Shown one piece after another: positions 61,104 through 64,000 of a DNA stretch of 64,000 nucleotides. The notes under the pieces were generated by a model, which saw only the letters and a list, made by a program, of their open reading frames with translations, ran no database searches and was not told the DNA's origin. Position 1 is the first letter of the stretch; each line of letters starts with the position of its first letter. The DNA is from Tritrichomonas foetus (Eukaryota; Parabasalia; Tritrichomonadida; Tritrichomonadidae), in contig MLAK01000573.1 of assembly GCA_001839685.1 (NCBI GenBank), positions 4,268 to 68,267 of the forward strand, in the 5' to 3' direction. Both the position numbers and the translations under genes were made by a program.

Positions 61104-63725
61104 TTATCGAGCGAGAATTTCCTTAACTTGTGATATGAGTGGTGCGAATTGTGCATCAGAAAGTGAGTTCAAAGCCGATTCGACACGATGCTGTTTTGCA
61201 GAAAATGCAGCATTTTGAAATTGGTATAAATAAACCATTGAGGATAATGCAGCATAAACAACAGGAACTTCATCTTTATGGTCTTTAATTGCATCAATTA
61301 AGATTGATGCAAATTTCACCAAAAATGTTTGGAATCCAGCCTTGCTGAAATATTCAACACAATTATATGCACTAACTAGAATTTGTGGATTAGTAATGAA
61401 TTTAATTGACTTAGTAAGGTGCTTGAAAAACTTCGCATCGTTTAAAGCTCTTGCAAATTCTGCATTTGGAACACATTTAAAGACAACTTGAAAGGCAACT
61501 TCATTCATCTCTTGTGTTGTTCCAGATTTCACAAGAGTGGAAAGAGCATCTGGAAAATGCGGAAGAGATGCAATATATGGAGCTTTATCTGGATAATACA
61601 TAATACCAGGTAAAACATAGGCAATCATTTTAGGTGAAAGTGTTCCATCAGCCAACCAATTATCTGGTGTCTTTAGAACCAAATCAATGAAGTTGGGACG
61701 ATCACAGCTTGAAACCAAAAGAATAGATGAACCAGAATCACTATCAGCATTTTTAATAATATGCGTAAAAATATCGGGAGGCAAGCATCTATAATCATTA
61801 ATTAATAAGAAAGAAACTACATCATTTGATAATTTTGGATTTTGCATATGTTTAACAAGAATTTCATCAGAAATATCAATACCTTGTTTCGGATAGCGTT
61901 TAATAATTTGATAAACTGAATGACAAATTTCTGTATCTTCACTATTCAATGCACAAATACATATATTGAAAACATATTGAATACGAGCATCATGGAATTG
62001 AGGATAAGTAATAATCATGAAATAAATTACTTGAATAAATTGAAGAGCCATTCTTGAATTCAAAAATTCCTGATAAACTGATTGTTTAAGAAGAAAATCA
62101 CTAACATCCCATCCGTTTGGAAGTTTATCAAAGACTTCTAAAGCATTATAAATAATACAGAGTAATTTTCCTGGTTCGCGTGAAATTGTAATACTTAAAT
62201 AATTTAATAAATCTTTCACCAAAATGTCTGGTCTTTGTTTAACAGAATAAAGAACAAGTGCTAATGATGGTCCTAAATGCTCATCATTTAAAGGAAGATA
62301 ATAAAGTGCGTTATATTGAATAAATAAATTAAAAATTTGAACATTTGTTCGAACAGCACGATCAACTTGTGTCATTACGAATCTGCACATATTTGATTTA
62401 AAAGCAATATTTAATTCATCAAAGAATACTTTTGCATTTTCTTCATTTAAATTCTTTAAACAAGCTTTAAAATTACGCTTATAGTTTGGATCATCGATGT
62501 GGGAAATTGAAGAATAATCAGGTTCATCAGTATTGACATTTTTTTGAGAATTACTTGTTTTTCCATGTTTGTGGTTTTTGTGATGCCTTCTATGTTTTTC
62601 CGAATCTTTTTCTTGATCCTTTTTCACATCATTTTCATTCAATTCATTTTTGATCTTTGCATCGTTTTTATTATCACTTTTATTACTATTATGATCACTA
62701 TGTTTATCAGCATTTTTATGATTTCCGATAAGTGGACTAATTGCATTAGACAAAGCTGCAATATCATCTTTTCTAAGAATTGCACGAGATTTATGAGCAT
62801 TTTTCCGTTTTGTATGAGTGTCAGATGTGATTTGTGCTTTCAGTAAATCAAATGCAGATTTATCTGTATGTGGAAAAGTCACTTTTCGCGATTCGAGTAT
62901 CGTTATAATTTTTTCAAATGATGGACGTTTTGCTGGTTCTTGATGCCAACACATGTTAATGAACTTCTTCAAATCACGCGGAGTGTTTTGCGGAATTAGT
63001 GGTCTTTCTTTTTTAGTGCAGACAGCCAAAGCGATTTGATAACCATCTTTACCTTTAAATGGCCCAGTTTCAGTCAGCATTTCCCATAATAAAATTCCAT
63101 AAGCATAAACGTCAACTTTATTTGTATAGTTTGTTGATCCAAACAACTCTGGTGCCATCCAGTGAGGTGTCCCAACATCACGCGTCATTGCAGTAGTTTC
63201 TTCTGTCACAATTTTTGACACTCCAAAATCGCAAACTTTCGGAAGTAAATTGTTATCTAGTAAAACATTTAATGACTTCAAGTCACGATGAATAATTCCT
63301 TTGGCATGAAGTGCTGCCATTCCGTGCGCGATTCCAAGAGCAATTATTGTTTTATGCGTGCCTGTCAATTCTGGCGATCCTTTTCGATGACGTAAAGCAT
63401 TGAATAGAGATCCGTTTGGAATATATTCTGTCGCAATAATTAATGGAACTGTTTGAGTAAAGCCGTAAAATGGTAATAAAAACATATTATCACATTTCGC
63501 AAGAACTTCGACTTCGCGCGTAAAATCCATGATATCTCTTGGGCGGGGCTCTTTTGCGAAGAGTTTTTTAACTGCACAGGTTTTTCCGGTCGGTCGATGA
63601 ACGCAAATGAAAACTTCACCGAATCCACCTTCTCCTATTTTTTGGCCGAATTCGAAATCATCAATAGAGACTAGAAACTCGCGTAATTCTTCAGAAATCG
63701 TGTTGAGGTCTTTCGTATGCTTCAT
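61104..63725 (-). CDS. TKL-type protein kinase fused to a helical solenoid
   Basis: An 873-residue protein. Residues about 20-280 are a protein kinase domain with every key motif: Gly loop GEGGFGEVF, ATP-binding Lys in CAVKKL, HRD as IIHRDLKSLN, DFG as KVCDFGVSK, and WMAPELF. The VGTPHWMAPE and KSLN patterns fit the tyrosine-kinase-like (TKL) group, though Ser/Thr specificity is likely. A disordered K/H/N/D-rich linker follows (about 300-400). The rest (about 410-873) is a chain of helices like an ARM/HEAT solenoid, an architecture common in trichomonad kinases. Substrates are unknown. The ATG at 63725 is clear; no initiator motif was seen. Confidence 0.93.
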   Translation of the reverse strand: MKHTKDLNTISEELREFLVSIDDFEFGQKIGEGGFGEVFICVHRPTGKTCAVKKLFAKEPRPRDIMDFTREVEVLAKCDNMFLLPFYGFTQTVPLIIATEYIPNGSLFNALRHRKGSPELTGTHKTIIALGIAHGMAALHAKGIIHRDLKSLNVLLDNNLLPKVCDFGVSKIVTEETTAMTRDVGTPHWMAPELFGSTNYTNKVDVYAYGILLWEMLTETGPFKGKDGYQIALAVCTKKERPLIPQNTPRDLKKFINMCWHQEPAKRPSFEKIITILESRKVTFPHTDKSAFDLLKAQITSDTHTKRKNAHKSRAILRKDDIAALSNAISPLIGNHKNADKHSDHNSNKSDNKNDAKIKNELNENDVKKDQEKDSEKHRRHHKNHKHGKTSNSQKNVNTDEPDYSSISHIDDPNYKRNFKACLKNLNEENAKVFFDELNIAFKSNMCRFVMTQVDRAVRTNVQIFNLFIQYNALYYLPLNDEHLGPSLALVLYSVKQRPDILVKDLLNYLSITISREPGKLLCIIYNALEVFDKLPNGWDVSDFLLKQSVYQEFLNSRMALQFIQVIYFMIITYPQFHDARIQYVFNICICALNSEDTEICHSVYQIIKRYPKQGIDISDEILVKHMQNPKLSNDVVSFLLINDYRCLPPDIFTHIIKNADSDSGSSILLVSSCDRPNFIDLVLKTPDNWLADGTLSPKMIAYVLPGIMYYPDKAPYIASLPHFPDALSTLVKSGTTQEMNEVAFQVVFKCVPNAEFARALNDAKFFKHLTKSIKFITNPQILVSAYNCVEYFSKAGFQTFLVKFASILIDAIKDHKDEVPVVYAALSSMVYLYQFQNAAFSAKQHRVESALNSLSDAQFAPLISQVKEILAR

Positions 63726-64000
63726 AATTTTTTGAAAAGATTTGATGGAGAATTTTGAGTATTCAAATGATCATCAGAAAAATAAGCTCAATACATTATT
63801 GAAATTATTGTTAAAGCCGTCAGAAAAATTAAGGTCAAATATTGATTTAATCAAAAACTAAAAAAGATTTCAAATTTTTTTAGTGAGGATATTTTCTTAA
63901 TTATTTATGAAAGTTCAAAACAAATTCTATTTATATTTGGCTTTGATGATGAAAGATTTTCAGAATTTATCTGCATCCATACACACAATTTCTGGCTATT

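Noticed and set aside
1..64000. Search for trichomonad introns (GTAYGT ... ACTAACACACAG), tRNA T-loop motifs, CRISPR repeats and transposase genes
   Set aside because: None was found by eye; isolated ACTAAC or CTAAC strings lacked the rest of the intron signal.

Overview
The window looks like nuclear DNA of a parabasalid flagellate, most like Tritrichomonas or Trichomonas. This is inferred from several things together: strongly AT-rich sequence with long intronless genes on both strands; very short 5' leaders with a TCA-Py-(T/A) initiator a few bases upstream of the ATG in about half of the genes; low-complexity N/E/K runs inside proteins; a putative hydrogenosomal presequence on a Nim-like flavoprotein; and gene families expanded in trichomonads (papain-like proteases, Myb factors, PPP phosphatases, TKL kinases, HD phosphodiesterases). 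No spliceosomal intron of the trichomonad type, no tRNA or rRNA gene, no CRISPR array and no intact transposon was seen.

Layout. 0.5-10.5 kb: a CFAP410-like leucine-rich-repeat ciliary protein, a large helical-solenoid protein with an acidic tail, a secreted papain-family protease, a PAP2 lipid phosphatase and an MBL-fold hydrolase, all on the + strand. 10.5-16.6 kb: gene-poor and relic-rich, with a decayed coiled-coil gene, a Nim/PNPOx-like protein with a hydrogenosome-type leader, an unrecognised lysine-rich protein, a decayed protein kinase and a two-repeat Myb factor. 17.8-34.7 kb: four large genes, namely a solenoid protein, a multi-GAF cyclic-nucleotide phosphodiesterase, a probable VPS9 Rab exchange factor and a CHD-type chromatin remodeller. 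The remodeller carries FYRN/FYRC domains and has lost its ATPase motifs. 34.7-37 kb: a relic-bearing gap with three N bases. 37-46.1 kb: a USP7-like deubiquitinase and, head to head with it, a UBR-box protein broken by a frameshift at an A9 run. 46.8-57.3 kb: V-ATPase subunit c, a TBC Rab-GAP, two PPP phosphatases, a coiled-coil protein, a multi-pass membrane protein and a small Sec61-beta-like ORF. 57.3-64 kb: a long gap with a decayed acidic ORF and an A30 run, a serine-rich protein, and a TKL kinase fused to a helical solenoid.

These are mostly independent housekeeping genes and do not form an operon-like system. Recurring themes are membrane traffic (VPS9, TBC, V-ATPase, possible Sec61 beta), ubiquitin (USP and UBR sharing a divergent promoter region), signalling (PDE, TKL kinase, two PPP enzymes) and chromatin/transcription (CHD-FYR, Myb). 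The most unusual items are the CHD-FYR protein with dead ATPase motifs, the Nim-like protein with a hydrogenosomal-type leader, the GAF-PDE lacking the usual general-acid histidine, and several gene relics in the gaps. Start codons were chosen as the first plausible ATG, because several open frames extend upstream only through TTG or GTG codons.
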